From Carboxydocella thermautotrophica (GTDB taxonomy: Bacteria; Bacillota; GCA-003054495; Carboxydocellales; Carboxydocellaceae), in contig CP028514.1 of the NCBI GenBank assembly GCA_003054495.1, positions 1,148,501-1,212,500 of the forward strand: DNA of 64,000 nt, written 5' to 3'. Numbering within the stretch: position 1 is the first letter of the stretch; the number at the start of each line of letters is the position of its first letter. This document shows positions 47,819 to 57,089 of this stretch, in pieces. The notes under the pieces are model-generated. The model saw only the letters and a program-made list of their open reading frames with translations. It was not told where the DNA came from and did no database searches. The translations under genes and the position numbers were made by a program.

Positions 47819-50233
47819 ATGCTGGCAGACAAGGAGAGTTTTAAGCAGGCATTTCTCGAGAAACTGGCAGCTTTGTTCGGCAAAACGCTGGAAGAAGCGA
47901 CAGAGCAGGAGAAATATCAGGTGCTGGGACATCTGGTGCGGGAAGCCATTTACCAGCGCTGGGTGGAATCCAAACGACGACATGCCCAGCAACAGACAAA
48001 ACAGGTTTATTATTTTTCCCTGGAATTCATGTTAGGGCGTCTATTGAGCAATAATCTAATCAACCTGGGCTGGCAGGAGAACTGGCAAGCGGCTTTACAG
48101 GAACTGGGAGTGGACTATTCCCTGCTGGAAGAAGTGGAACCGGATGCAGGCCTGGGAAATGGCGGTTTAGGCCGACTGGCAGCCTGTTTTCTCGACTCCC
48201 TGGCATCGCTGGGACTGGCTGGCCACGGTTGTGGTATCAGATATAAATACGGGCTGTTTGAACAAAAACTTGTTAATGGCTATCAGGTAGAGCTGCCGGA
48301 AAATTGGCTGAAAGAAGGGAATGTCTGGGAAACCCGGCGGGCGGATAAAGCAGTTAAGGTGCGCTTTGGCGGTCAGGTCAGGGTGGAGGAAAAACAGGGC
48401 CGGTTGAATTTTATTCATGAAAACTATGAGGAAATAATAGCAGTGCCTTATGACATTCCCATCATCGGTTATCGCAATGATTGTGTTAACACCCTGCGTT
48501 TATGGAGTGCAGAAGTGGCCAGGACGGAATTCGATTTCGCCTGTTTTAGCCGAGGGGAATACCTGAAGGCAGTAGAATATAAATATGCGGTGGAGGCTAT
48601 TTCCCAGGTACTGTACCCGGATGATAATACATATAAAGGACGGGAACTGCGCTTAAAACAGCAATACTTCTTTGTCTCTGCCGGTATACAGAGTATCTTG
48701 CGCTATTTCAAAAAATGCTACGCCAATCAGTGGCATTTGCTGCCGGAAAAAATCGCTATCCAGGTTAATGATACCCATCCGGTACTGGTAATTCCTGAGT
48801 TAATGCGGATACTTATGGATGAAGAAGGGCTGGGCTGGGATGAAGCCTGGGATATAACCACTAGAACCGTGTCTTATACCAACCATACCATTCTGGCTGA
48901 AGCCCTGGAAAAATGGCCTATTGAGCTGTTCAAACAGCTTTTGCCCAGGATTTACATGATCGTGGAGGAGATAAATGAACGTTTTTGCAGGGCTCTCTGG
49001 GGGAGATATCCCGGTGATTGGGAGCGTATCCACCGGATGGCGGTAGTGGCAGACGGTTATGTAAAAATGGCTCATTTGGCTCTAGCCGGTAGTTACCGGG
49101 TCAATGGAGTGGCCAGAATTCATACAGAGATCTTGAAAACCAGGGAAATGCGGGAGTTTTACGAGTATTTTCCCGAAAAATTCACTAACAAAACCAATGG
49201 TATTACCCATCGCCGCTGGTTGTTAAAAGCTAATCCGCAGCTGGCGGAACTGCTTACAGAAGTGATTGGGGATAGCTGGATCCGGGAACCGGAAGAACTG
49301 AAACGTCTGTTACCCCTGGTTGATAACCGGGATTTACAGGAAAGGGCGGCATCTATCAAGCGTCAGAACAAGGAAAGGATGGCCCGGTTTATTTACCAGC
49401 ATTGTGGTCTGAAAGTAGACCCGGCTTCTCTGTTTGATGTTCAGGTGAAACGTATTCATGCATATAAGCGCCAACTCTTAAATATTCTGCATGTACTGGA
49501 CTTGTACCTGCGCTTGCTGGATGAGCCCAACCTGGACCTGGTACCCCGTACCTTTATTTTTGGCGGTAAAGCAGCACCCAGCTATTATATGGCTAAAAGT
49601 ATTATTAAACTTATCAATACAGTTGCCGAGAAAATCAACAATGACCGCCGCTTTAATGACCGTTTACAGGTTTGTTTTCTGGAAAACTACCGGGTTTCCC
49701 TGGCGGAGCTGGTCATGCCTGCGGCTGAGGTGAGTGAACAGATCTCAACGGCAGGAAAAGAAGCTTCGGGTACAGGCAATATGAAATTCATGATGAATGG
49801 AGCTATTACCATAGGAACCCGGGATGGTGCCAATATTGAAATTGGAGAAGCAGTAGGAGAGGATAATATTGTCTTCTTTGGGCTTACTGCAGACAGGGTA
49901 ATGCACTATTATGAACATGGCGGTTACAGTTCCTGGTATTTATATAATTCCCTGCCGCGGCTAAAACGAGTGGTGGATTCCCTGATCAATGGCTTTTTGC
50001 CCGCTGCCAGGGAAGAATTCAGCAATATTTATTCCAGTTTGACCCACAGTGATGAGTTTTTTGTCCTCAAGGACTTTTTGCCTTATGCCGAAGCCCAGGC
50101 TAAAATCGACAATTTATACCGGGATTTCCAGCGCTGGCAACGTATGAGCTTGACCAATATCGCCTGTTCGGGCCGTTTTTCCAGTGACAGAACCATCAGG
50201 GAATATGCCGGGGAAATCTGGGGACTGCTCTGA
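47819..50233 (+). CDS. glgP: Glycogen/starch/alpha-glucan phosphorylase
   Basis: Releases glucose 1-phosphate from alpha-1,4-glucans. 804 residues; GAGGAGGGTG precedes the ATG. Family landmarks: YYFSLEFMLGRLLSNNL, EPDAGLGNGGLGRLAACFLDS, QVNDTHPVLVIPELMRIL, VKRIHAYKRQLLNI, and the PLP lysine in KEASGTGNMKFMMNGA. No other glycogen gene is adjacent. The glucose-6-phosphate isomerase gene 10 kb away could feed the product into glycolysis. Confidence 0.96.
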   Translation: MLADKESFKQAFLEKLAALFGKTLEEATEQEKYQVLGHLVREAIYQRWVESKRRHAQQQTKQVYYFSLEFMLGRLLSNNLINLGWQENWQAALQELGVDYSLLEEVEPDAGLGNGGLGRLAACFLDSLASLGLAGHGCGIRYKYGLFEQKLVNGYQVELPENWLKEGNVWETRRADKAVKVRFGGQVRVEEKQGRLNFIHENYEEIIAVPYDIPIIGYRNDCVNTLRLWSAEVARTEFDFACFSRGEYLKAVEYKYAVEAISQVLYPDDNTYKGRELRLKQQYFFVSAGIQSILRYFKKCYANQWHLLPEKIAIQVNDTHPVLVIPELMRILMDEEGLGWDEAWDITTRTVSYTNHTILAEALEKWPIELFKQLLPRIYMIVEEINERFCRALWGRYPGDWERIHRMAVVADGYVKMAHLALAGSYRVNGVARIHTEILKTREMREFYEYFPEKFTNKTNGITHRRWLLKANPQLAELLTEVIGDSWIREPEELKRLLPLVDNRDLQERAASIKRQNKERMARFIYQHCGLKVDPASLFDVQVKRIHAYKRQLLNILHVLDLYLRLLDEPNLDLVPRTFIFGGKAAPSYYMAKSIIKLINTVAEKINNDRRFNDRLQVCFLENYRVSLAELVMPAAEVSEQISTAGKEASGTGNMKFMMNGAITIGTRDGANIEIGEAVGEDNIVFFGLTADRVMHYYEHGGYSSWYLYNSLPRLKRVVDSLINGFLPAAREEFSNIYSSLTHSDEFFVLKDFLPYAEAQAKIDNLYRDFQRWQRMSLTNIACSGRFSSDRTIREYAGEIWGLL

Positions 50234-50254
50234 TTGCTGCAAAAAATAGCAATC
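50234..50254 (+). repeat. Short inverted repeat after glgP
   Basis: ATTGCT and AGCAAT separated by a nine-base spacer, starting at the glgP stop codon. Too weak and lacking a T-run to call a terminator with confidence. Confidence 0.4.
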
Positions 50255-50269
50255 CAGGCCTGTTTCTGC

Positions 50270-50275
50270 TATAAT
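50270..50275 (+). promoter_or_regulatory. Possible -10 element before the DHH-CBS-nucleotidyltransferase gene
   Basis: TATAAT, 34 bases before the ATG; the matching -35 (TAGCAA, 17 bases upstream) is poor. Confidence 0.4.
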
Positions 50276-50309
50276 ACAAGGGTAAAGTAAGCAATGGCGG
50301 AGGACGGAG

Positions 50310-52955
50310 ATGGAGATAATTATCAGCCACAGCAATACGGATTTCGACGGGCTGGCAGCCATGGTGGCTGCCAAAAAACTGCATCCGGAAGCTGTTCTGG
50401 TGGCAGCTGGGAAAATGTGCCGCAATGTAGAAGAGTTTATGGCCCTTTATAAAGATACTTTTCAGATCAGAAAGGCAAAAGAAATTCCGTTAAATAAAGT
50501 CAAGAAAGTGATTGTTGTTGATACCAAAACCGCTTCTCGCCTGGGACCAGTGGCTAAAATCATCGGTAAACCCGGCCTGGAAGTGATTATCTATGACCAT
50601 CATCCCCGCAATGAAGAGGATGTAAAAGGCCAGGTGGAAGTGGTGGACCAGGTGGGGGCCACCACCACCTTGCTGGTGGAGGAAATCCAAAGGGCGGGCT
50701 TGCCTCTGCATCCATTGGAAGCCACTTTGCTGGCCATCGGTATTTATGAAGATACCGGCTCCTTGACCTTTACCACAACCACGGCCCGGGATGCGGCAGC
50801 AGTGGCATATTTACTTCGCCAGGGAGCTAACCTGAAGCTCCTGGCGGAATTCATTGAACGCCCCCTGACGGAAAGCCAGAAACAGTTGCTTAACCGCCTG
50901 ATCATCAATGCCCAGCATCATCTGGTCAATGGGGTCAAGGTGTTGCTCAGCCGTTCCAGCGGGGAGGAATTTATCAGCGGGCTGGCATTGCTGGTGCACA
51001 AGCTGGGGGAAATAGAAGCAGTGGATGTGATCATTGCGGCAGTAGAAATGGAAGATCGGGTGCAAATTGTAGCTCGCAGCCGCTGCGAAGGGGTGGATGT
51101 GGCTGACTTGCTGGAACCCTTTGGTGGGGCTGGTCATGCCAAGGCAGCATCTGCCAGTGTGAAAGATATGACTTTGGATGAAGTTCTCAAGCAACTGGAA
51201 CAAATCATGAAAGAACGGATCCGGCCCTTGCTAACTGCCCGGGATCTGATGTCAGCTCCCGTTAAGACCGTTTTTCCTCATACCTCCATTGACGAAGCCG
51301 GGAAAATCATGTTACGCTATGGCCATTCCGGCTTACCTGTTGTCAATGAAAACCTGGATTTGGTGGGGATTATCTCCCGGCGGGACATTGATAAAGCCCA
51401 GCTGCACAATCTGGGGCATGCTCCGGTCAAAGGCTATATGAGCCGTAAGGTGATTACCATTGAACCGCATGTACCTTTGCCGGAAATTCAAAGATTATTG
51501 ATTGAACATAATATTGGCCGCCTGCCGGTGGTTGAGCAGGGACGGCTGGTAGGTATCGTTTCCAGGACCGACGTTCTGCGAACTCTACACGGGGATTTAT
51601 TGCCCCATCGCATTCAGGCCGTTTATTTGCCGGAAGAGGACGCCAGCGGGGAGCGCAAGACCATAAAACAGCTTTTGCAGGAGCGCTTGCCGGCGGAAAT
51701 CACTGATTTGCTGGCTAAAATCAGTTATGTAGCGGCCAAAAATCACCGTCAGGTTTATGTGGTAGGCGGTTTTGTACGGGACCTTTTGCTGGGAGTGGAA
51801 AACTTTGATATTGATCTGGTGGTAGAGGGGGATGGTATTGCTTTTGGTCAGGAACTGGCCGAGTTTTTCTGTGGCCGTGTCCGTACCCACGAAAAATTCG
51901 GCACGGCCATAGTCATCCTCCCCAATGATTTTAAAATCGATGTGGCCACCGCCAGAACGGAATACTATGAATACCCCGCTGCCCTGCCCAGGGTGGAAAA
52001 ATCTACCTTACGGGAGGATTTGTACCGCCGCGATTTTACCATCAATGCCATGGCCATCGATTTGTCCCGGGACAACTTTGGTCAGCTGGTGGATTATTTT
52101 GGCGGTCGGCGGGATTTAGAAGAAGGGGTGATCCGGGTTCTCTATAATCTTTCCTTTGTAGAAGACCCCACCAGAATTTTACGTGCCATCAGGTTTGAAC
52201 AGAGATATAATTTCCTAATGGAGACTACCACTTTGCGGCTGGCGCAACAGGCTATTAAGGATCAGTGGTTGACCAAACTATCCTATGACCGGATCAGGGA
52301 GGAACTGAAACATATTTTTAGTGAGGACAATCCTTCCAAGGCTATTTTCCGCATGCAGGAATTAGGTCTCTGGGACCTGATTATCCCGGAGCTTAATCTG
52401 GACCAGCAATGTTGTCTGGTATTGGAGGCCTTACCCAGGGAGATTTTATGGTTGAAGGAACAAGCGGTAGGCAAGGAGGCATTCCAGCCCTGGCTGGCTT
52501 ATATGATGGGGTTGTTGTACCGTTTGCCTGTGGCCCAGCAGGAAGAGGTAGTGGAAAGAATGCGGCTGGCAGCGGTAGAACGGGACACTATCCTCGCTGC
52601 CATGAAAGCCTGGCCCCAGGTACAGCTGCTGTTGCGGGAATGGCCCCAGATTACCCTGGGCCGATTGGCTGCCCATCTGGATGAATTGGGCTGGGAGGCA
52701 GGAGCTTTTTTCCTGGCGGCCACTCAAAAACCGGGTCCCCACGGCATGTTGCAGGCCTATTATGCCCGCAGGCGCGAATTAAAACTGCATATCAGCGGCA
52801 ATGATCTTATTCAGCTGGGCATTCCCAGAGGACCTGTATATCGTACAATCCTGGCCGAGATCCGCCGTTCTAAACTGGATGGGAAAGCGGTGACGCGAGA
52901 GGATGAAATACAATTGGCCAGAGAAATAGCAAGGAGAGAGGGATTTAATGTTTAA
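50310..52955 (+). CDS. DHH-CBS-tRNA nucleotidyltransferase fusion (CCA- or A-adding)
   Basis: Large three-part enzyme of 881 residues. Residues 1-310 are a DHH/DHHA1 phosphoesterase (SHSNTDFDGLAAM, DHHPRNEEDV, GIYEDTGSLTF, GGAGHAKAAS). Residues 315-435 hold two CBS domains (ARDLMSAPVKTVFPHTSI, RLVGIVSRTDVL). From about 460 comes the class II polymerase-beta-type nucleotidyltransferase (YVVGGFVRDLLLGVENFDIDLV, RRDFTINAMAID, EDPTRILRAIRFEQR). Such proteins make or repair the tRNA 3' CCA, sometimes only the A; the specificity cannot be told here. It overlaps the M50 gene by 8 bases. Confidence 0.93.
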   Translation: MEIIISHSNTDFDGLAAMVAAKKLHPEAVLVAAGKMCRNVEEFMALYKDTFQIRKAKEIPLNKVKKVIVVDTKTASRLGPVAKIIGKPGLEVIIYDHHPRNEEDVKGQVEVVDQVGATTTLLVEEIQRAGLPLHPLEATLLAIGIYEDTGSLTFTTTTARDAAAVAYLLRQGANLKLLAEFIERPLTESQKQLLNRLIINAQHHLVNGVKVLLSRSSGEEFISGLALLVHKLGEIEAVDVIIAAVEMEDRVQIVARSRCEGVDVADLLEPFGGAGHAKAASASVKDMTLDEVLKQLEQIMKERIRPLLTARDLMSAPVKTVFPHTSIDEAGKIMLRYGHSGLPVVNENLDLVGIISRRDIDKAQLHNLGHAPVKGYMSRKVITIEPHVPLPEIQRLLIEHNIGRLPVVEQGRLVGIVSRTDVLRTLHGDLLPHRIQAVYLPEEDASGERKTIKQLLQERLPAEITDLLAKISYVAAKNHRQVYVVGGFVRDLLLGVENFDIDLVVEGDGIAFGQELAEFFCGRVRTHEKFGTAIVILPNDFKIDVATARTEYYEYPAALPRVEKSTLREDLYRRDFTINAMAIDLSRDNFGQLVDYFGGRRDLEEGVIRVLYNLSFVEDPTRILRAIRFEQRYNFLMETTTLRLAQQAIKDQWLTKLSYDRIREELKHIFSEDNPSKAIFRMQELGLWDLIIPELNLDQQCCLVLEALPREILWLKEQAVGKEAFQPWLAYMMGLLYRLPVAQQEEVVERMRLAAVERDTILAAMKAWPQVQLLLREWPQITLGRLAAHLDELGWEAGAFFLAATQKPGPHGMLQAYYARRRELKLHISGNDLIQLGIPRGPVYRTILAEIRRSKLDGKAVTREDEIQLAREIARREGFNV

Positions 52956-53580
52956 TGATTTATATTCCTTAATTGCGAGTATACCAGGTTTATTATTGGG
53001 TTTTGCTTTCCATGAATTTGCCCATGCCTGGGTCGCCTATAAACTGGGAGATGATACAGCGGCAAGGGAAGGGCGGTTAAATATAAATCCTCTTTCCCAT
53101 CTGGATCCAGTGGGTACATTGTTGCTCATCTTTACCGGTTTTGGCTGGGCCAAACCGGTTCCTGTCAATCCAGTGCGCTTTACCCGCCGAATAGATATGC
53201 GGACAGGGATGATGCTGGTAAGCCTGGCTGGTCCGCTGACTAATGTCTTAATAGCCTTGCTGACAGTAATTAGCTGGGGGTTGTTGGTCCGTTTTGGAAT
53301 TGAACTATCTCCTGTCCTTGAAATCATTTTGCAGGGAATTCTCAGTATCAATGTAGGTTTGGCAGTTTTCAACCTTCTGCCCATTCCGCCTCTGGATGGC
53401 TCCAAAATCCTGTTTGGTCTGTTGCCTTATCGCTATACCCGCTGGCTGGAACTGCTGGAACAGTACTCCTATCCAATTCTTTTCTTGATGCTGCTAACAG
53501 GTTTTCATCGGGTTCTTTTAGTTCCCTTGCGGGATGTATTAATTACTTTCTTGCAATTTGTAGCCAATTTAATAGTCTAG
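52948..53580 (+). CDS. Site-2 protease family (M50) membrane metalloprotease
   Basis: Intramembrane zinc protease of the compact YwhC-like type, 210 residues with about five membrane segments. The zinc site HEFAHAWVAYKLGDDTA is near the N-terminus and the third ligand is in NLLPIPPLDGSKIL. It lacks a PDZ domain. It overlaps the upstream nucleotidyltransferase gene and precedes trpS, a neighbourhood seen in many Clostridia. Substrate unknown. Confidence 0.92.
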   Translation: MFNDLYSLIASIPGLLLGFAFHEFAHAWVAYKLGDDTAAREGRLNINPLSHLDPVGTLLLIFTGFGWAKPVPVNPVRFTRRIDMRTGMMLVSLAGPLTNVLIALLTVISWGLLVRFGIELSPVLEIILQGILSINVGLAVFNLLPIPPLDGSKILFGLLPYRYTRWLELLEQYSYPILFLMLLTGFHRVLLVPLRDVLITFLQFVANLIV

Positions 53581-53606
53581 CATAGATGGGGAAAGGAGCA
53601 CAGTCA

Positions 53607-54593
53607 ATGCAGAGAAAAACCATACTTAGTGGCATGCGGCCGACCGGGCGCTTGCATATCGGTCATTTAAGTGTTCTGGAAAACTGGGTTAAACTACAGG
53701 AAGAAAATGATTGCTACTTTATGGTAGCTGACTGGCATGCAATTACCACTGCCTTTGAAAATACCGAACAAATAGCGGCCAATACCCGGGAACTGGTACT
53801 GGATTGGCTGGCTGCTGGTCTGGACCCGGAAAAGGCGGCCATCTTTGTGCAAAGCAAAGTGCAGCAACATGCGGAACTACACCTGGTTTTTTCCATGATC
53901 ACTCCTATTTCCTGGCTGGAAAGGGTGCCTACTTATAAAGACCAAATTCAACAGTTTGGTGACCAGGGGAAGGATATCAACACTTATGGTTTCCTGGGCT
54001 ATCCTTTGCTGCAGGCGGCTGATATCCTCGTCTATCTGGCCGATGCTGTTCCGATCGGGCAGGACCAGTTACCCCACCTGGAGTTGACCCGGGAAGTAGG
54101 GCGCCGCTTCAACTATCTCTATCAGACCCAGCTCTTTCCCGAGCCTCAGGCTATTTTGGGGGAGGTTCCCCTTTTGCCGGGTCTGGATGGACGGAAAATG
54201 AGCAAATCCTATGGCAATGATATTAGCATGGTAGAAGAGCCGGAAAGCCTCTGGCAAAAAATCCGACAAATGGTCACAGATCCGGCCCGTGTTCGGCGTC
54301 AGGATCCAGGCAATCCTGACGTATGTGTGGTTTATACCTATCAGAAAATCTACAATCCTGCGGCTATTGTGGAAATTGCCGAAGGTTGCCGTACCGCTGG
54401 TATTGGGTGTATTGACTGCAAAAAGCAACTGGCGGAACGTCTGAATGAAGTAATGACTCCTCTAAGGGAGAGGCGGAGACATTACAGTGAACAGGCGGGT
54501 CTGGTGGAAGAGGTTCTGGCTGCCGGGAGGGACAAGGCCAGCCGCAAAGCTGAGGCGACAATGCAACGGGTCCGGGAGGCATTGAAGTTTTAG
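53607..54593 (+). CDS. trpS: Tryptophanyl-tRNA synthetase
   Basis: Charges tRNA-Trp. ATG 53607 follows GGAAAGGAG by 8 bases; 328 residues, the normal bacterial size. The class I signatures are TGRLHIGHL (HIGH) and GRKMSKSYGN (KMSKS). Only 26 bases separate it from the M50 gene, so there is no room for a T-box leader and it is probably transcribed from upstream. Confidence 0.97.
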   Translation: MQRKTILSGMRPTGRLHIGHLSVLENWVKLQEENDCYFMVADWHAITTAFENTEQIAANTRELVLDWLAAGLDPEKAAIFVQSKVQQHAELHLVFSMITPISWLERVPTYKDQIQQFGDQGKDINTYGFLGYPLLQAADILVYLADAVPIGQDQLPHLELTREVGRRFNYLYQTQLFPEPQAILGEVPLLPGLDGRKMSKSYGNDISMVEEPESLWQKIRQMVTDPARVRRQDPGNPDVCVVYTYQKIYNPAAIVEIAEGCRTAGIGCIDCKKQLAERLNEVMTPLRERRRHYSEQAGLVEEVLAAGRDKASRKAEATMQRVREALKF

Positions 54594-54604
54594 AAAGGAA
54601 GAAG

Positions 54605-55378
54605 ATGGTGGCCTGCGAAATCCAGCTGGAAACATTTTCTGGACCTTTAGATTTATTATGTCATTTAATTGACAAAAACCAGATGAATATTTACGATATC
54701 CCCATTGCTACTGTGGTGGAACAGTATCTGGACTACCTGCAAGCCATGCAGGAACTGGATCTGGAGGTTACTTCCGAATTTCTGGTCATGGCCGCCAAGT
54801 TGCTGGCCATTAAAGCTAAAATGCTTCTGCCCCGGCCGCGCCTGGAAGGGGAGGAAGAGGACGAGCTGGTCTATGAGGAAGACCCTCGCGAGGAGCTGGT
54901 GGAAAAACTTCTGGAATATAAACAGTTCAAGGCTGTAGCCCAGCTTCTGGAAATACGGGAAAGAGAACAGGGCCAGATGTATTTTCGCCAGAACTGTCGC
55001 GAGCTGTATGAATATCTCTTTTGCCCCCGGAATCCACTGGCCGGGGTGACGCTGGAACAGCTGCTGGCAGCTTTAAAGCAAGTGCTGGAACGGGCTGAGG
55101 ACCAGGAAGATCCCAAACCTGTTTCCTATACTCGGGAACAATTTTCGATACGGGATAAAATGCGGGAGATTTTGCGCCACCTGGTCCTCTACCCCGAAGG
55201 AATAACTTTTTCTTCCCTGTTTACCAGGCGATCCAGTCGAACCGAGGTTGTTACTACCTTTCTGGCTATTTTAGAGCTGTTTCGGCAGGGCAAGATTGCC
55301 CTTTTTCAAAGGCAGCTGTTTGGCGAAATTGAGATTAAAGGCAACAACACCATTATGATTGAGGAGGAACAGGAGTGA
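54605..55378 (+). CDS. scpA: Segregation and condensation protein A
   Basis: Kleisin subunit of the SMC-ScpAB chromosome condensation complex. 257 residues; the N-terminal FSGPLDLLCHLIDKNQMNIY and VTSEFLVMAAKLLAIKAKML stretches bind SMC, an acidic middle follows, and the C-terminal winged-helix part ends the protein. GAAAGGAAG precedes the ATG. It overlaps scpB by 4 bases. Confidence 0.96.
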   Translation: MVACEIQLETFSGPLDLLCHLIDKNQMNIYDIPIATVVEQYLDYLQAMQELDLEVTSEFLVMAAKLLAIKAKMLLPRPRLEGEEEDELVYEEDPREELVEKLLEYKQFKAVAQLLEIREREQGQMYFRQNCRELYEYLFCPRNPLAGVTLEQLLAALKQVLERAEDQEDPKPVSYTREQFSIRDKMREILRHLVLYPEGITFSSLFTRRSSRTEVVTTFLAILELFRQGKIALFQRQLFGEIEIKGNNTIMIEEEQE

Positions 55379-55914
55379 CCACCCTCTTTTCCGAGGAATT
55401 ACAGGCAGCCCTGGAAGCGGTTTTATTTGCTGCTACTGAGTCATTGACTGAGGAAAAACTGGCCACAATCCTGGGCATCAGCCAGGAAGAAGTGCAGGAA
55501 CAGCTGCAAAAATTGCAGGAAGATTTGCAACGGCCGGAACGGGGATTAACGTTACTGCAAGGAACTGAGGGCTGGCGGCTGGTGACTAAACCAGTATTTG
55601 CTCATTATATTGAGCGCTTGTTTCGCCCTCAGCAAAGCAATTTTTTATCAAAAGCAGCCCTGGAGACCCTGGCCATTATTGCCTACCGGCAGCCAATTAC
55701 CCGGAGCGAAATCGAGCTCATCCGGGGAGTGAAAACTGAGAAGGCCATCAATACTCTGCTGGAAAGAGGCCTGATCAAGGAAGTAGGCCGCCGGGAGGGT
55801 CTGGGTAAACCTATCCTGTATGGAACAACCGAAATGTTTCTCAGCCACTTTGGTTTGCAAAGTCTGGCTGATCTACCCCCATTGGAGGAATTTCTTACCG
55901 CCCTGGAAGAATAG
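55375..55914 (+). CDS. scpB: Segregation and condensation protein B
   Basis: Winged-helix dimer that binds ScpA. 179 residues with the family stretches LEAVLFAATESLTEEKLA, LSKAALETLAIIAYRQPITR and IELIRGV. The start is GTG at 55375, overlapping the scpA stop, and AGGAGGAACAGGA lies upstream. It is followed closely by ytfI/ytfJ-type genes. Confidence 0.96.
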   Translation: MTTLFSEELQAALEAVLFAATESLTEEKLATILGISQEEVQEQLQKLQEDLQRPERGLTLLQGTEGWRLVTKPVFAHYIERLFRPQQSNFLSKAALETLAIIAYRQPITRSEIELIRGVKTEKAINTLLERGLIKEVGRREGLGKPILYGTTEMFLSHFGLQSLADLPPLEEFLTALEE

Positions 55915-55969
55915 GGCGGTTTTTTTGCGGTTAAATTAACAAGGGATCGAAATTTAAGGGGGAAGTGCG

Positions 55970-56596
55970 GTGTCGGGCCTGTATTGGTTTCTTATCCTGG
56001 CCTTCATAGGCTTAGCTGGTTGGGCTCTTTACCGCCTGCCTGTATATCTGGAATTAAAAATAAAACGCACTGGAACAGAGAAAAAAATAATCTGGCGTTT
56101 AGCTCTGGCCAGGCAGGGATGGACTGTGCTTTATTCGGAATGGCCGGCTCAGGAACTCCACTGGCATAAAAAGCAATTGCGTTTTTTCTGGTCAGAAGTG
56201 TTGCGGGACTACCTGGGTACCAATCTGAACAATTACCTTTATACATTTGAACCCTGGTTTAACAGTTTGCGCCGTCATGCCCGCGTATTGAGATTGCGCC
56301 TGGAACTAGAAGGAGGGTGGCCTTTTGCCCCTCACTTAACTGGCCTCTTTTCTGGTCTGGTCTGGATAGGGGTAGCCCTGGTTAACCGGATGATCCCCCG
56401 CTTTTTCGCTCCATCTTCCCGTACAGCAGAATTTGCCTATCGGCCTGATTTCCTTGCCTCGGAATGGCAAATAGGTTTTTTGTGCATAGTAAACCTTTCC
56501 TGTGGTCATATTATTAATGCCGCCGGGAAAACGCTCTGGCGGTTATGGAAGTGTAAAAAAGGGGGAAAAGCTGATGGCAGACCAGCATCCCATTGA
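55970..56596 (+). CDS. ytfI: DUF2953 (YtfI-like) membrane-associated protein
   Basis: Function unknown; 208 residues. GTG 55970 follows AGGGGGAAG. One N-terminal membrane helix (WFLILAFIGLAGWALYRLPV) leads into a mostly soluble domain, with a possible second hydrophobic region near LTGLFSGLVWIGVALVNRMI. The gene overlaps ytfJ by 23 bases; the two are neighbours in many spore formers, so a sporulation role is likely though not shown. Confidence 0.75.
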   Translation: MSGLYWFLILAFIGLAGWALYRLPVYLELKIKRTGTEKKIIWRLALARQGWTVLYSEWPAQELHWHKKQLRFFWSEVLRDYLGTNLNNYLYTFEPWFNSLRRHARVLRLRLELEGGWPFAPHLTGLFSGLVWIGVALVNRMIPRFFAPSSRTAEFAYRPDFLASEWQIGFLCIVNLSCGHIINAAGKTLWRLWKCKKGGKADGRPASH

Positions 56597-57011
56597 GGCA
56601 TTGATGAAAACAGCAATGGAAAGCATCAAGGAAATGGTGGATGTAAATACCATAGTGGGTGATCCGGTAGAAACACCGGATGGGACTGTGATAATTCCCG
56701 TTTCCAGAGTATGCTGTGGTTTTGCTGCTGGCGGCGGGGAGTTTGAGCTTTTAGGTGGGGGCAACAAGAAAGATAACAGCCAGGCCATACCCTTTGGGGG
56801 TGGTAGTGGTGCAGGAGTATCAGTACAACCGGTTGGATTTTTAGTAGTAGGTCAGAATCAGGTACGGCTCTTGCCGGTTGATGGAAATGCGGTGGTGGAT
56901 CGATTGCTGGACATGGCTCCCGGTCTTCTGGAAAAAATACAGAACATTGTCAGTGGGAAAAAAAGCAAGGAAAAAGAGGAGAACAAGACAGATATCGGGG
57001 CGGGATTATAG
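56574..57011 (+). CDS. ytfJ: Sporulation protein YtfJ/GerW
   Basis: Spore protein needed for normal germination in Bacillus. The ATG at 56574 lies inside ytfI after AAAAAGGGGGAAAA; 145 residues. Landmarks: HPIEALMKTAMESIKEMVDV, VGDPVETPDGTVIIPVSRV, a glycine-rich middle and VGFLVVGQNQVRLLPVDG. The tail is Lys/Glu-rich. Length and motifs fit the GerW family fully. Confidence 0.92.
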   Translation: MADQHPIEALMKTAMESIKEMVDVNTIVGDPVETPDGTVIIPVSRVCCGFAAGGGEFELLGGGNKKDNSQAIPFGGGSGAGVSVQPVGFLVVGQNQVRLLPVDGNAVVDRLLDMAPGLLEKIQNIVSGKKSKEKEENKTDIGAGL

Positions 57012-57015
57012 TGAT

Positions 57016-57050
57016 AGGGGCTTGTCCCCCTTTTTTCTTTGCGGTATAAT
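57016..57050 (+). promoter_or_regulatory. ytfJ terminator overlapping the MazG-like gene promoter
   Basis: GGGG (57017-57020), loop CTTGT, CCCC, then a run of six T residues forms a short terminator. Within and beyond it, TTGTCC (57022-57027), 17 bases and TATAAT (57045-57050) form a promoter, so the -35 element sits in the terminator loop and stem. Confidence 0.65.
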
Positions 57051-57089
57051 TGTTGGTAAAATTTAATGCCACTAAAGGGGTAGGGTCGC

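Noticed and set aside
53581..53606. T-box leader before trpS
   Set aside because: Only 26 bases separate trpS from the upstream gene, far too short for a T-box.
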